Source: Casuarius casuarius (taxonomy: Eukaryota; Chordata; Aves; Casuariiformes; Casuariidae). Taken from it: a DNA stretch of 64,000 bases. A program made the translations under genes and the position numbers. Under the pieces are notes generated by a model, which worked only from the letters and a program-made list of their open reading frames with translations, made no database searches and was not told the origin of the DNA. The DNA lies in the NCBI GenBank assembly GCA_003342895.1, contig PTFA01000009.1:9010677-9074676 (forward strand), given 5' to 3'. This document shows positions 23,150 to 36,285 of this stretch, in pieces (the first letter of the stretch is position 1; each line of letters starts with the position of its first letter).

Positions 23150-25469
23150 TCATAGTTTTTACATTTTATGGAAATACCCTCAGTCTCGAATACCATAGAC
23201 ATTATTCTAAGCAGACATCCAAACATTATCACACTTAGTGTCATTGTTATTTTTTAACGTAGATAAAGATATGTATTCTGTGTCCTGCTCTAACTAATAA
23301 TGCTCTAAAAGTATTCAGCTGTCTATGAAAAATAAGCAGACTTTCATGCCAGTCTCTGTTTTTATTTCATTAGCCTTTTCCACCCTTCCAAACTTCTCCT
23401 GTCAAAATAGAAGTATTTAAAGTGTTCAGTTTGGCTCTGTGTTACCACAGCTCAGGTAGCGTAGCCTGTTCTAGCTGATTCCTCATTTGTTCTTAGCAGT
23501 CTCATGTTATCTGTCCCATTCATCTTCTCTTTCAAATTTGGCTGACCACCTTAGATTCTTTCAACAGGAGAGAGGAAAAACAAAAACTTTTACAAACTGG
23601 TCTGAAACAATTTTACAAAATTGTGCTAATGGAATAAATGGGAAGGGCGAGGTTTTCCACTCAGTAGAGCACCAGGATCCAGGAGAAGGGCGGAATTTCT
23701 TTCTCCTCAAGCATCTGTGGAGTTTGCTGTCCTGCTTGAATAATTCTAGAGAAATCACTGACCAAAATCCAGAATCTTCAATTAGCCTACTGTAGAAATT
23801 TCCTCTACCAAAAAGTAGAGGTGACATTTTGAACAGCACTGTCTTTGCTTATACTATTGTTTAGAGACTAATTGCCACTGGTTGCACCAGAAGCAGAGCA
23901 TCAAATAATATCTTTGCAAATCTTCCAAGACATCATAAAGTGGTCGCTTGAAATCCACGTGTAAGTATGTCTACGAACGTGTCTTGATCTTATGAGGTGC
24001 TAATCCTCATCATTTCCAGTGAAGATAAAGACACTATGTACAAAGCAAATATCATAGACTAAATATGAATGTTGGCTGTCAGCTTTTAATCAAATTTTGG
24101 AAAATGTTAATCTTACTCTTTCTGTTCTTCATTTTGTGGTTCTACTTTAAATCTCTGTGAGGACAGGAAGCTTTACTAATATTGGTAAGAGCTTACTTAG
24201 ATATATTCTCACAGATAGTGCTACCAAAGTAGGTTATTAAGAAGTGTAAGACTCGTGATCTCACATAGGATAAGATCTGCATAATCAGGGGTGAAAGTTT
24301 AGATCTGATGTTGCATATCTTGCCTTTTCTGTTTTGCCTTAGCCCAGGATTGTCACTTTTGTGAATATCTATTGCACATTTTTTTAATTAGTTAAACCAT
24401 ACAAAAGGATAAACAGAGGTTCACTTAAAACAGCATATGCTTTTCCAACTGTTTCCCTTGATTTCGTGTTTTGCAGGTCTAATGTTTGGCTATCATATAT
24501 TAATTAAGAGATGCTGAATATTGTAACAGTGAATGGTCGAAAACATGTTATTTTTTAGCTTTTTGTCTCATTTAGAATCCCACATGCTGTATTTTTAAAT
24601 GAAAACTAATGATTATACTATGATTGGTCATAAAGCATTTTTTCTCCAGAGTACACTGCCAAGAAAGGGCATATGCACAGAGCTAAGTGTCTAAAATGAG
24701 ATCTTTATAGCCAGCTTAGACACTGAATACAATGGACTGAAAGTGGTCACTAATGACATTGTTAATGATAGATACCATTACCTTAGAACAGATGTCAAAG
24801 TGAAATAGCATTATAGCCTTCAAGATGGACTGCCTTGTCCTTCTCAGTAAATCTATTAAGGTAGCTTGTAAGGATGAAACAGTGGGCTGTTTCTTCTCTT
24901 TCCTTTTTCTGAAATGCAAAACACTCTGTGCTGTCGGTGTAACTCATTTACCTGCAAAAGGGCCAAGTGAGAACACATTTTGTGAGAAGAAAAAGTGTGT
25001 GGAGAGTGACTTGGAAAGATGAGACAGAAAAACAGGAAGATGATATATATCTAAAATGAAGCTCCAGTTCTGACAGCACAAAGATGAAAATATAGATGAT
25101 GATCAAACATTAGAATATTGTCAGTGCAAATTAGGAAGTTTGGATTGCCACAGCTGCACCTAAAGACTGCAGAGAAGTCTGCATGGTGATAGGTATAGGG
25201 CTTAACTTTAAGAAACAGGGTTTATTTCTAGTCTGGGGGATGCAAATTCCCATGTCTGCTCTCTGCAAATGTCTGTAAGTGGGATTGTGTGTGTGTAAGC
25301 ATAGAGTCATGAATTTCCTGAGTAAGGGAGGGATATGTGGCAGTGCCAGGGTAAAAATACCAGCAGAGAACAAGATTACCTCTGACCGTCATTTTATTTC
25401 ATTATTCATCTTTAGACATGTTCATATGTAAGGCAAATTTGATATTATAGTTCCAAATTAAATTATCTC

Positions 25470-25505
25470 ATGTGTGTATATATGTATGTAAACACACATA
25501 CATGA
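25470..25505 (+). repeat. TG/TA dinucleotide-rich microsatellite remnant
   Basis: CATGTGTGTATATATGTATGT followed by AAACACACATACATG. The left half is TG/TA-rich and the right half its partial complement (ATGTATGT with ACATACAT), so the tract can fold on itself. Interrupted and short. Confidence 0.6.
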
Positions 25506-26423
25506 AACAAGTTAAACCTATAAGGGTTAAAAAAAAATGTTGAAACATATCTGAGAACAATGAGAAAAGATAAGCCCTGAATATGTATTTTATTCTCTTA
25601 CCATTCAAGAAAGTGCACTGCTTCCACATAACAAATCAACGAACATGTGAATCAAATTATATACATTACTATAATATGCATTACATTTTTCTTTACTGTC
25701 TATAAAGTACAGAGTAAATAAAAGACAGTATTACTGTTGACTTCAGATGACTATTATTTGGAATATGAAATTGAATGTTCAAGTCAAAATAAGGCATTTT
25801 TAGTTGCCAATACTAAATTAATACCTACTACTTTAAAATCACCTTTTTTTCTTTCTGTTAGGGCTCCCCCCCTTTAAGCTATAGGAGGGTTTTATTTTCT
25901 AGAATATGACTTCTGTGTATCTGTAGGTTTTATCTGCTACAGTAATAATTTCTATGTGTGTTTACATCTTTGGTTTAATAAAAAAAAAGAGTGGACAGAG
26001 TCTTTCGGCAAGAACTGCATTTTAAATTATCACATCTGACAGCTAAATTAAGGTATCCATAAAGCATATAAATGAATAGATGAAATACTCTTGCTGTTAT
26101 TCACCTGTTTTATCTAGATGATGTTCAGGGCCTTTGGATCATCATCTCTGGTCATGGGTTGGCTTTATTCTTGTGGCACTGCAAAGCACTTTGCAAAGTA
26201 ATGTGTGTGGTACCTACATTAGTAGGACGGCTCCGGCAAAGGTAGATGCTTTTATGCTCTCAAAATTGTTCCATCAAATTAAATCTGCAGATTTTAATGG
26301 GGCCTGAAGCATGTCCTGGAACAGGAGTCGTTTTGATTTTGCAGGGGGAGGAATAGTGGAGAAGAGAGAATATGGATCATAAAAACTTGATCCAAAACTC
26401 TGTGAGTGCAGGGGGATTGTTTT

Positions 26424-27141
26424 CATTTCCACTGAAATCAGACCAAATTTCTGCATCCTCACATACACATTTTCACAGAGAGACAGAGGAAATTTGAGTC
26501 CAAATTTTGCAGCGTTCCCACCATACAAATCAAGGAAATGTTATTATTACTCTAGGTTATTTCATATCCTCAGTAATAAACAGGGAGAATGCCTCACTCC
26601 ACATTTTGCTTCATGTACCGTTACATTATCTTCGAGGCAGGATTTTTATCATCTTGCAGTTGCACTGAACCTTTCCAAAAGAATCAGCAAAGGAGAGGTA
26701 AATGGAAATCACTGTCCTTGCATTTAGTAGTGCCTGTTCTGCAGCAACGCTGGATCCAGCTGAGGGAACATGAAGAATTTATGAAGACGCCCACCCATCT
26801 CACTGTGTTCTTCCAAGTTCCCAAATCTGTTTTCAAGACAAGCAGCAGCATTCCACACAGAAGTGGGATCAACAGCAGTTGTAGCGGCACGGAGAGAGGT
26901 GCTATTCTGCGAAGTGACAACAAGCACAAGCAAGTTGAATATGGGCCTAATGAGCAAATGGAGGGACAAGACAGTGATTTCCACGAAGCCCAGTGGGGCT
27001 TGTTTATTTGAGTCAGGATCTCTAATGAACAGCTTGCTGCAGCTATGGTTATTGTCAGCACCTGTATCAGTTGCTGCTTATTTGGATTTCAGTTCAAACT
27101 GCTGCAGGAAATGGGATTTGGCTTTAGATTGGAGGTTTTAA
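26424..27141. other. Stop-poor non-coding segment
   Basis: At 26424-26475 the words ATTTCCACTGAAATCAG and CCAAATTTCTGCATCCTCAC suggest another partial palindromic relic. From 26589 to 27141 five overlapping frames stay open for 77-140 codons on both strands even though the DNA is not GC-rich. The 140-codon plus frame (26589-27011) and the 125-codon minus frame (26684-27061) have no recognisable domain, signal peptide or repeat. A conserved non-coding element or a decayed coding insertion could both look like this. Confidence 0.3.
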
Positions 27142-29557
27142 ATTTTTCTTACGTGTTGCGACGTTGTACGGCATTTTCAGATCTGCAGCACCAGCACGGT
27201 GACACTAACAAGAATTAGAGTTCCTAGTGGCACAGGACTTTTATGAGCTCAAACACGCTTATGGCTTCCAGACACACAGCAAATAACAGAACAGTTGCCA
27301 GACTAACAGAACTCTGATATATTTTTTCAAATTAAAAAAATATATATACGTTTAAATGAAAAGCCTCTGAGCCAGAAAGCAGCATATTTTTCAGCATTTG
27401 TGTTGCTGGGCTAGAAATGTGTGAAACAGCCACATAGTTATCTCCTTCTATAAACAAGAATGCGAGCATGAACAAAGGCTTTTTTTTTTGTATTTTTGTG
27501 AGTTTGAAAAAGCGATTCAGAGGGAGCAACCATGTGGGTTATGCACATATGCAAGCAAGAAAGAGTTTACAGAAGAGCTCCACATCCTTCTAGCTTCAGT
27601 AATCCTTTCCCTAATACTTCATAACTTTCCCTCAAAAACTCTAACTCTTCTGATTCCAATAATTATCTTTTCCTCTCTTCCAAAATCACCTTTGTCTCTG
27701 ACTCACCCACACTCTGCCCCTGATTTCGTGCAGGTTGTCTGAGCATGTGAGCTACCTGGGGATGGGTGTTCTCTGAGAAGTTATTTCATAAAACAGGATT
27801 TTTAAGATGGTTGGGATTATCAGAGATGGGGGGGTTATGCTTGAGGAAATACAGCCTTGGAGTCGTCAGGTTGTGTCTTCTGTAATAGCTCCTGGAGGAA
27901 GGCTGTTAATGGCTGGCTCACTGTAAGTTGTTGGTATAAAACTGCAGCTGGGCCTATTATTAGCCCACAAATTCCTAGGGAGGTTTTAAAAAAATTCCCT
28001 GATTTTCCTGACTAAAAATACAAGCAGAGTTAAGTGGGTCCAGCTTCTGAGACCATGGTTCTGAGTCAGTTTTGTGTCAGATCATCTTTCGTATCTTCAC
28101 ACTGAGAAAAATGGATTTTCTTTCTCCACTGTTGGAAATGGAAACAAATGGCTGACATTTGATCTGTTGGAGTAACAGACCAGATTTTATTGTTTCTGTA
28201 AAGTAGACTGTCTTATTCATGAAAGTAATTGTTAACTTCACCTCAGTCTTAAGCATGGCACCTTGCATACTCTCTTCCAAGTACTGATAAATCCTGTTCC
28301 TTCCCGTAAAGGGCTCTTCCACACTGTATCCTCTGGAAGAATTCCTGTCACTGCTAAGTTATGTACATAGGTACCAAAATGTCTCTTTCTGATTTTTGAT
28401 TCATAGGAGACCACTTCGCCAGCCAATAATACTTTTTAAAATTATGAGCCTCTCTGAGCTCTTTTGAATATAAAATATAGAGAGGAAAGGAATCAACATT
28501 GTTGCCTTCTTAGCGGCAACTAAGTTAGGAAGAAAAGGGATTCTCTCCTCCAAATTTATGTAAATGTACATGCTGCTATCTGTCTCTACTGAGGGGAGAA
28601 TAAATGAAGATGTTGCCCTCAAGTCTCAGACATTTCCTGAGCTCTTAATAAATAACCAGAAAGTCTAAGGTCAACAACTTAGTTTCTGAAGCACTTCTTT
28701 TCTTGTTCTCCTTTTCTTCTCAAGTGTAATGAGCAGACGTATTTTAACAAAGATAACCAGCTCCCTTCCATATGCGGAAGAGAAACAGAAGTCTTCCTTA
28801 AAGACTCTGATCTTTAACCCCAAGAGCTTTTCTAGGAAGGTAAGTTGTCAGCTGTTGAAATTAAATCATTCCTTCTCACCAGCCATTTATTTCTTCTTCC
28901 TTATGACCATACTATGTCAGCATAATGTACCAGGTAGACATGCTCTGAAAGCAGCATGCTTAAAGACTATTTCTGAGAGATTTGTAATAGGCAAAAAGAG
29001 GCCCACAAGTACAAATAGGTATGAGTGAACTTGGATGAAAGGTTCAAATCGGTCTTAATTCAATGTCATCTCTTATACTACAACATCGGTCTTTTAAGTC
29101 TGTGGACTTAGATGTCCTAAAGTCTTTCGTATAATCTTCAGAGTCTGTCAGTTCCAGCTCTTTGTCTTAGGTAAGATGTGCTTTTCTTATTTTTAGTGAA
29201 ATAATAGAATGAGATTATTCTCTCTAAAGATGTCTTTTCTTTCTCTTCATGTCTGGCAAAACAATCTGTATCTTTTATCTGAGTTCGTATCATTGTAAAA
29301 TAAGATAAAGCAGAACAAAGAAGAATCCTCTGACCTATGGTGGTCTTCAGATACTGAGCAAAAATAACCGTTCTCTTCAATTGGATAAAAGCTTTTTTCC
29401 TGTTTTTCTCCATTCAGCAGTTGAGGCATTTGGACTCGCAGAGATTTATATTCAAAAGAAGTGTCAGTAAGAAGTTGTCAGAATTGGGGGATGCTGACAT
29501 TTTTCAGTCAAGCTATGGATGAAAACAGAAAAGATATAACTGACACCATACAACCAG

Positions 29558-29616
29558 GTGTAGAATCCTGTTCATATTGCAGTCAATAGCAGATTTCTTA
29601 AAACTCCACTCAAGGG
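29558..29616. repeat. Palindromic relic family, copy
   Basis: GTGTAGAATCCTG, then CATATTGCAGTCAATAGCAG and AAAACTCCACTCAAGGG. The ATTG(C/A)AGTCAAT core and the AAAACTCC(C)A word are both in the family order. Confidence 0.45.
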
Positions 29617-30916
29617 ATTTTTAAAAGCATGTAGGTGACCTAGAAGCTGTTATAGTGGGGTTTTAGGCTGGAAAGCCGTACAAATGCTTTTTGAAGTTCC
29701 CGACTTTGACCCAGGATTGAAGTGTTAACTGGTACAGTACGTTGTAATTTTCTCTTCTTGAGGTCCTCGTATGTACGCTGTGACTAGGCTCCATTCAAAC
29801 AACCAACAGCGCAGAGGCCCAAAGTCTGTGTGTTTATTCCAACGAGAGAGGCAGGATAGTCAACAAGCCTAAAAACTTCTTTATCATTACTCCTCACTTA
29901 GGGGATTCTCTTTTCAGACTCAGCCAATTCAGTTTCTTCACCGAGATGCCCAAAGAGGTCCATTGGTCTGTGTGACCAGTGTGCCAGGCCGTGCCCATAC
30001 TCTGACTCCCAGGCCTGCCCTCTGCTTACATTGACCCCGTCCGTATCTGCAAGTGTTGGCGTGCACGCTGTGCCCCACTGACCCGCTTTCCCTTGGCAGG
30101 ACGCCCACGTGCTTGACGAGTCAGTGAGTTGTGACGGTAGTCCAAGAAGTCTCCTCGTCTGGGTGGCACAGCTGTGACTACGCTGTCAAGCTCAGCTGTC
30201 CCAAAATACAGACATACCAAATAAAGACTCTTGATTTTGGTGCCAGCATACGGTACCTGGATGGATGCCAACAGCTTCTTGCCACACAGGCTTCTGGTCC
30301 ATATAGCTTTTGAGTTACCACCTTGAAGTGGTCTGGGGCCGTGTTACGTACAGTCTCTGCACAGGGAAAAGAAGTGCTCCCATGTGAAGAATTTAGCTTC
30401 CGTGATGGGCTTACTTCAGCTGTTCAGAATTCCCTGTCACGACCGAACTATGTGTAGTCAGATGAAAAAAATCACAAGAACAGTTCTGCCTTTTATGTAA
30501 ATATTGAAAAAATGAACACTGCCAAGGTGATATTTTTTCCTGTCGAATACTAAAACTTTCTTTTAGAGAATGCCTGCACGTTGCCTAATAGGAGTTGTGT
30601 TTTGGGTTCTTCTTTATGGTAGAGACCTCCCTGCTGTGGGGAACTATGTGCTGTACTCAGACTGCAGAGAAACTTGGACTTAGATTTAATGCGTTTAGAA
30701 AATTTTCTTCCTTTGTCTTACTGATACTGAGAATCTAAAATCTTGACAGGTAAATTAAATGATAAATGGTCATCTGTTTTTGACCAAATGCAGTACTTTA
30801 TACGGAGTGGTGAAGAAACAGTATAAAGATAGGGGGTTTTTTTCTATTGTATTCATGGCAGAGTTCTACCACTGAAGTTTTTCCTTCTTTTTGAAATACC
30901 CAGTTTTTATGTGTAT

Positions 30917-30975
30917 GGCCAAAATTCATCTATGCTGCAGTCAGCAGGGTTGCATTAGTGATTCATCTGGCTCCC
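30917..30975. repeat. Palindromic relic, related type
   Basis: GGCCAAAATTCATCT at the left and GTGATTCATCTGGCTC at the right bracket GCAGTCAGCAGGGTTGCATTAG. The GGCCAAATTC-type end and the GTTGCA(C/T)TAG middle fit a related sauropsid relic with a GGAGTTACAC-like centre. Family membership is less certain than for the copies at 14265 and 50890. Confidence 0.4.
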
Positions 30976-31659
30976 TTCCTGAAGGCTATGGTTCTTTACG
31001 ATTTTATATTGTCTGACCAAAGCTTGGAGAGATTTAGTCAGCTAATTAACTCTAAGAAATGAAATAACAAACGGCATATATAACATTCATGAAAAATAAA
31101 GATACTCGGGAGTGTGCTATATATATGTCTTACAGATTTAAGCATATGTTTTGATTTTTATTTTTTGAATACTTCCTCAGTAATAATAATAATGCTCAAC
31201 TTAATTTGGTTGAGAGACTGTGGGAAGGGTTTTGTTCAAGTGAAAGGAGGGCATTTCCAATGGCATCTTTATTTCATTTATGAGAGAAGAAATTATACTT
31301 TTGTCTTATATGTTTGTTTTTTAAAGCCCAGACAGTTCATTCTATGGATTCAGTCTCTGCCTTCCTGAGCTGAGGATAATTTCATGCACTCTAAATATTA
31401 CCTGTGGCTTCTCTTGCAGCTTTATTGAAAATAATAACTCTCATGATCACTGCCTCTCTTCCCTCGTGCAATTCTGAGCTCAGCTACAAGACAGGCAGTG
31501 GGATGAAAAGGCTTCTTCGTATTGCCTTGTATCTTTTCTCTCAAACTCAGATGCCTTCTGGCCTCACTGACTTTGCCATCGCTTCACTCCTAAGGGAATA
31601 CTTTTCCTAGCTTGTCTCCCCTGTGCTCCTCGGATGATGCACAGAGTGCTAAATACTGG

Positions 31660-31765
31660 TTGTCGCTGAGCCAGGGCCAGTGCCCGTCCTGTGGCTCGGG
31701 CGCAGGAGGCCGGCTGAGGGGCCAGAGGGACGTGGTGCTGGTGGTGCTCCTTGCTGTTGCTCAGC
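31660..31765. other. Small GC-rich islet
   Basis: GC-rich, moderately CpG-rich sequence from about 31660 to 31765, flanked by AT-rich DNA. It is followed by GGTGTGTAAGTTAG, which resembles a splice donor on the plus strand, but no matching acceptor with a pyrimidine tract is evident. A 64-codon frame (31612-31806) crosses it without a recognisable domain. Confidence 0.35.
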
Positions 31766-31809
31766 TGGTGGTGTGTAAGTTAGAGAATATCCATTTACAG
31801 AATTAACTG

Positions 31810-34420
31810 GGACGGAGCCAGAGGGAGAGAACAAGCCGCATCCTGCTTGCTCCTGTCATGTAGACCAAGCATGGGTATACTTAATATTTACAAACTGTTC
31901 ATGAACCGAAGTACATTTAATCTGTATTGAATAGTTTTCCCTATTGAGCAATTAGCTGTTGAAATAATCACCTTCACCATCTTCAGCTAAAGCAAATGTC
32001 CTACAGGCAGAAAAAGAGATAATCATTATTTAGCTGGACACAGTGGGAACAGTTAAATGTAATGTTTTCCCGTTGCAAAAGTTTGCAAATCCAATTTCAA
32101 TGCAATAATTATGTCCAAAGAGAGTGCCTTTGAATCCTGATGGGAACAAATCCCTCTCTGGTATAGGTTTCCTATAGCAGAAGCCACAAGTGAGCCCCTC
32201 CAGCTGTGACAGAAGTGATAGACCCACATCTGGTTGGTTTATACACTTATGTTAGATGGATTAGGATGTGGACCAATGCATACAGAGAGAAACACGCATT
32301 TCGTTTATGAGAAGCTGAATATATTTAAAGAGGCAGCAAAGACAACTTTAAGCTGTAAGAATGTGGAGGAAATGGTGTTTTCAATTCTCTCAAGAAAAAA
32401 TACTTCTTATAAAGAGGATAGAGCTTAATAAACTCACTGCAAGACTAATGAAGGTTGACAGTAAGCAGGTTCCTCTTCAAGGTGTATTTATGGTAAATGA
32501 CATCTCTGGCCTGTCTCTTAATCAAAGGATGTAGTGTCAACTATTGCCTTACTTGCATATTTTACACACCCAGCCCTTAGGCCCACGATGTGGGTTTTGC
32601 ATGACTCAGTGTATGAATACTGGCTACTGCTTATGCATGGTGATCTAACATCGCCTCAGTAATCACCCACTTAATTGATCAGAGTATTTGGGGAGCAGAA
32701 TTAAGTGCCTTCTTCGTATGTCTGGGCTCCCCACCTCCTACCAAGCGGTTTTGGCTGTCAGGCCCTCTTTCCTCTGCTCACAGCCCCATCATCCATCACA
32801 CTCTGGTGGCAGTGGCAGGCAGAGCCTGGCGCTCAGTGAATTGCATGAACTACTGGATTGGGAGCAGTAGGAAATCCCACCATCCCACCACAGTTACGAG
32901 CTTTTAGTAAGTAAAGGGAAACATTTCATATAATTAAATACCATCTTAGGAAACTGGAAAAAACACCCTAATTTAGAAAATCGTTCAGAATGGCACATAA
33001 AACATACTGCTTAAGTGTTTTTCATAGTGATTTTGCAGCAGAAGCACACGTGAATACATTTGCGAGTGATCACAATTATTCAGCATATGATCGTTCAGTC
33101 TGTTGGTTCTTCTTCTAGGGCATGCTGTTGCTGACACTGCGTTAATAACTTTACCATATCCAAACTCCACCTGCCCCCCGACCCCAGCAAATGCCCCACT
33201 TAACCAGGGTTCTCATTTTATCAGTCGCATCTTGTAAGAGAAGTCAGCTTTGCATGTCCCAGGTGGCTAAGCATTTCCATCCTTATATCACGAATTAAGC
33301 ATCTCCGGAAAAGGAGGAGAGGTCAAGTGCTGTAATAAACCAGATTCCATGAAGAATGCGAAAAATGCTGCTCTGACCAAAGCTAAGTGAAAGTATAGCT
33401 GGTTTGAGATGTGATGTGAAAGTGCAATGAATAAGCTGAAGCTGTTTCTAGAGTTTATGTCCGCTGTGGTTGATTCCTTCTCATTCTCTCTGACACTGTT
33501 ATTTACTCCGAATCACACTGAAAACTTCTTACAGATGCACCGTGTATTCAGAAAATCAGACCCACAGCCAGTGGCCATAATTTCACAACTCATAACTAAC
33601 CCTTTTGACTATGTACCTTAAAACCATAACAAACCCTTGGGAATGCAATCTCAATGAGGAATAAGCACAAGCTAAGTATAAAAAAGCAGATATTGAATAA
33701 GAAAGTAGTTTCACTGGACTTTTAGCCCAGAAGGAAAAGCGACACAAAGAAATGTGTCAGCCTGTCCCTGTAGTTCAATAAGTGAAATGTTTGCCCCATT
33801 AGTAGCACTGGAAAATCTCCTATTGATTTGAGCAGAAATGGTATTTTCTCCATACTTTATTGCTACCCCAATCATTTTTTCCATTTTGTATATTAACATA
33901 GCAGAGGAATGAAATACAGTGGAGCAAAGGGCTTTAGTATTTAGCAGAAATACAATCCTACATTTATTGGCTTGCTATAATATTTCTTTCTGGCAAGAAA
34001 TCTGGTAATCTTTTTAATGAAAATTAAAAAAAAACTCCCAAAATATTCTGAATATCCAATTAACCGATTGGGAGGAAATAAACTTATTCTGAGCAGAACA
34101 CAGTTATTATTTGAAGCAAAACTTTATTTTGTCTCAAATCCAATGAAATGTAAATTATTGTTTAAAAAAATCTATTTTTTCTCTTATTCTCTTTGCTAAT
34201 GCAATAATATTGACAATCCCCATTAAAATCTAATCTTACAAAAATCTGCTTCATATGCGAACTGCACCAGTAGTGGCTGAGGATAAATAAGGCTTATATC
34301 AGTAAGGTAATTGGTAAGAGGTAGTTGGTAAAAGAAGACGAGATATGGAATGCTCTGTAAATTAATAACTGTAAATTCATGCTTAAATTGTGAAGAGGGT
34401 GCATTGACTATGAATAATGA
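31810..34420. other. Non-coding block, conserved-looking in part
   Basis: From about 31870 to 32130 the DNA carries CAATTAG, TAATCATTATTTAG, TTTGCAAATCCAATTTCAATGC and AATAATTATG, which looks like a conserved non-coding element with homeodomain and octamer-like words. The rest (32200-34420) shows nothing but short frames of 60-65 codons without domains. Confidence 0.35.
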
Positions 34421-34423
34421 TGA

Positions 34424-34469
34424 GAAATTTCATGAATTTCTTGAAAATTCCTTGAAAAACTTGAAATTC
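34424..34469. promoter_or_regulatory. Heat-shock-element-like array of alternating GAA/TTC
   Basis: Nine strictly alternating triplets occur in 46 bp: GAA 34424, TTC 34429, GAA 34434, TTC 34438, GAA 34443, TTC 34448, GAA 34454, GAA 34463 (one TTC missing before it, replaced by ACTT) and TTC 34467. The first three are spaced exactly two bases apart, the canonical HSE pattern of nGAAnnTTCnnGAAn bound by HSF trimers; later gaps are 1, 2, 2 and 3. TTCCTTGAA also fits a STAT site. The background is AT-rich, which makes GAA/TTC common, and function is inferred. Confidence 0.35.
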
Positions 34470-35355
34470 CTGTTATTTGTTATGAAGACTATGTCTGAAA
34501 AAAGATGATTTGCCAATTGGTTATTAGGCTGCAGGCTGCTGCACAGTGTAGGGCTGAGAGAAAGTTTGTTTATTTTTCATGTGATGCCGTTTGGGCTAAC
34601 CGAGGGTGCTACGTCTGCCTGCAAGCCCTGCCGCTGCTGCGTCATGTAACAGCAAAATGTGCCGTGGGAGTCAGACCAGGTGACGCTTCAGTGCTCATTT
34701 TTTCCCACTGATTATAGGTACCAGTTTCTCAAAATGCTTCATCATTGCTGATTTTTTAGTAAAAAATGCTCTCATTTCTCTTCATATCTTCGAACCAACA
34801 GAGTTTCATCTCCATTAATTCTTGCTTTTTATGCAAAAAGTGTTGAAACGTAGGTCTCTGTTTTTACTTTTCTCTCCCTGAACATACTAGAAGAAACTCC
34901 TCAGGAATGATACATCCACCTTAAAGATGAATCAATTTACACCATTATTAGAAGGAAGGCCAAGGCTGAAGCAATTTGATTTTCATAATGTTTCCACTGG
35001 AGTTGATCAGGATCTTTTGAGGCTCTTTGCTCATATGACAGTTTGGAAACAACAAAAAAGTAGTTATGAAAGATATATTTTGAGATTTCTGGACAGAACA
35101 AAATGTGAAAAGTAAGGTTTAGTAACATGAATTTTCAGGTATGCTCCACAGGCACTCTTTCATTTCCATAAATCATATACTAACGTGTGCTTAAGAATAT
35201 ATATGAATGTTTAATTCTAGGTGTGGATATTAATAACCAATCTAAATGAAATATTTTCTGTTTGAGAAAATTAATTGCTGTGAAATTTTTCTCTCAGGAA
35301 AAGAAAAAAAATATTTAAGTGTCAGGTTGTATTGTCCTGAATTGTTTCTTTTTCT

Positions 35356-35361
<6 letters not shown>

Positions 35362-35387
<26 letters not shown>
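35362..35387 (+). repeat. Poly-A tract of 26 bases
   Basis: This is the longest uninterrupted homopolymer in the window. The short word TCTTTTTCT lies on both sides (near 35346 and 35390) but does not abut the tract, no AATAAA signal lies just upstream, and no processed-transcript body is recognisable. I therefore read it as a simple repeat, with a retrocopy tail as a weak alternative. A GC-rich stretch with several CpG follows at 35520-35650. Confidence 0.8.
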
Positions 35388-35994
35388 GATCTTTTTCTTT
35401 CAAATCAAAGCTGGGATATGCCAGCAATCTTACAGTGCTTCACCGAGCGTGGCAGCTCAGTTCCTTTTGCCCCAGGCACTGCCCTGCACAGCCCGTGGTT
35501 TAGCACTGTGGTTTAGTCCTTAGTTCGCCCTGGACTGCCGGGAAGTCATTGCGTGGGGGTCAGCGCAGGCCGTTCCTGGGCTACGGAGGCGCCTCAGGCA
35601 CCAGAAGCCCCCATGCAAGAATGGGCCGGGAGAGGAGGGTGTGCAGCTGGAAAACTCTCCCGCTTTCCCAGATCTAAAAAGGTCCAAGCCGCGATGCTGA
35701 CCTGGCTTCTATCAGCTGTTCAGGAGCAAAACTCCAAATTTCATGAAAGTGGAAGCAAATGGACAAAACATTGTTTTTACTATGGAAACATTTTAGGAGA
35801 CGCAGCAGAGCGATTTGAGGATGATCATTGTCTCTTCAGCCTTCTCGAGCAGGGAGCTGGCAGGAACGCTCTGAAGAAGGTGGAGGAGGTCCCTGAGCCG
35901 AGCCAGGCTAAACCTCTGCTGCTTTTAGAAGAAATATCGGATATTGTCCATTATTTATACTAACTGCTGTCCAAAAGTATCCGCAGTTGTGAGG

Positions 35995-36230
35995 TCAAGG
36001 TGAGGTGTGTTCAGTGGAGCAGGTGGGATGGACAGTGGAGTCAGGAGACTTCTCCCGGATCGAGGGCACCTGGTGCGAGTGGCGGGGTGGCAGGCAAGGA
36101 CAGCACCCTCGCGTGTCGTCCTGCCACCGAGGCGCTGGCAGAAAGCCAAGGTGAGCGCCGTGTGTATGGCCTGACTCGGCTTGCCCGTGGTCCACGCTGG
36201 AGCCAGTGCCCCTGACGACATCCATTGCTG
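35995..36230. other. GC- and CpG-rich islet
   Basis: Sharp-edged GC-rich sequence with CpG-containing words such as CGGATCGAGG, CGCGTGTCGTC and GAGCGCCGTG. AAGGTGAGCGCC near 36149 would be a good plus-strand splice donor, but no exon is supported. Frames of 71-88 codons overlap on both strands and are uninformative. Confidence 0.45.
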
Positions 36231-36266
36231 TGGTCAAGGAGCAGTAGGCTTAATATAAGCTATTCA

Positions 36267-36285
36267 GATGATGATGATGATGATT
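36267..36285 (+). repeat. (GAT)n microsatellite
   Basis: Six GAT units in a row directly 3' of the GC-rich islet. Short and uninterrupted, so likely variable between individuals. Confidence 0.85.

Noticed and set aside
29040..29055. GGTTCAAATCGG as a tRNA B box
   Set aside because: No A box at the right distance upstream and no cloverleaf pairing.
35362..35387. Poly-A as the tail of a processed retrocopy
   Set aside because: No AATAAA just upstream, no abutting target-site duplication and no transcript-like body.
35553..35963. 136-codon plus-strand frame after the poly-A tract
   Set aside because: Starts in a GC-rich patch, has no recognisable homologue and no splice context; not enough for a gene call.
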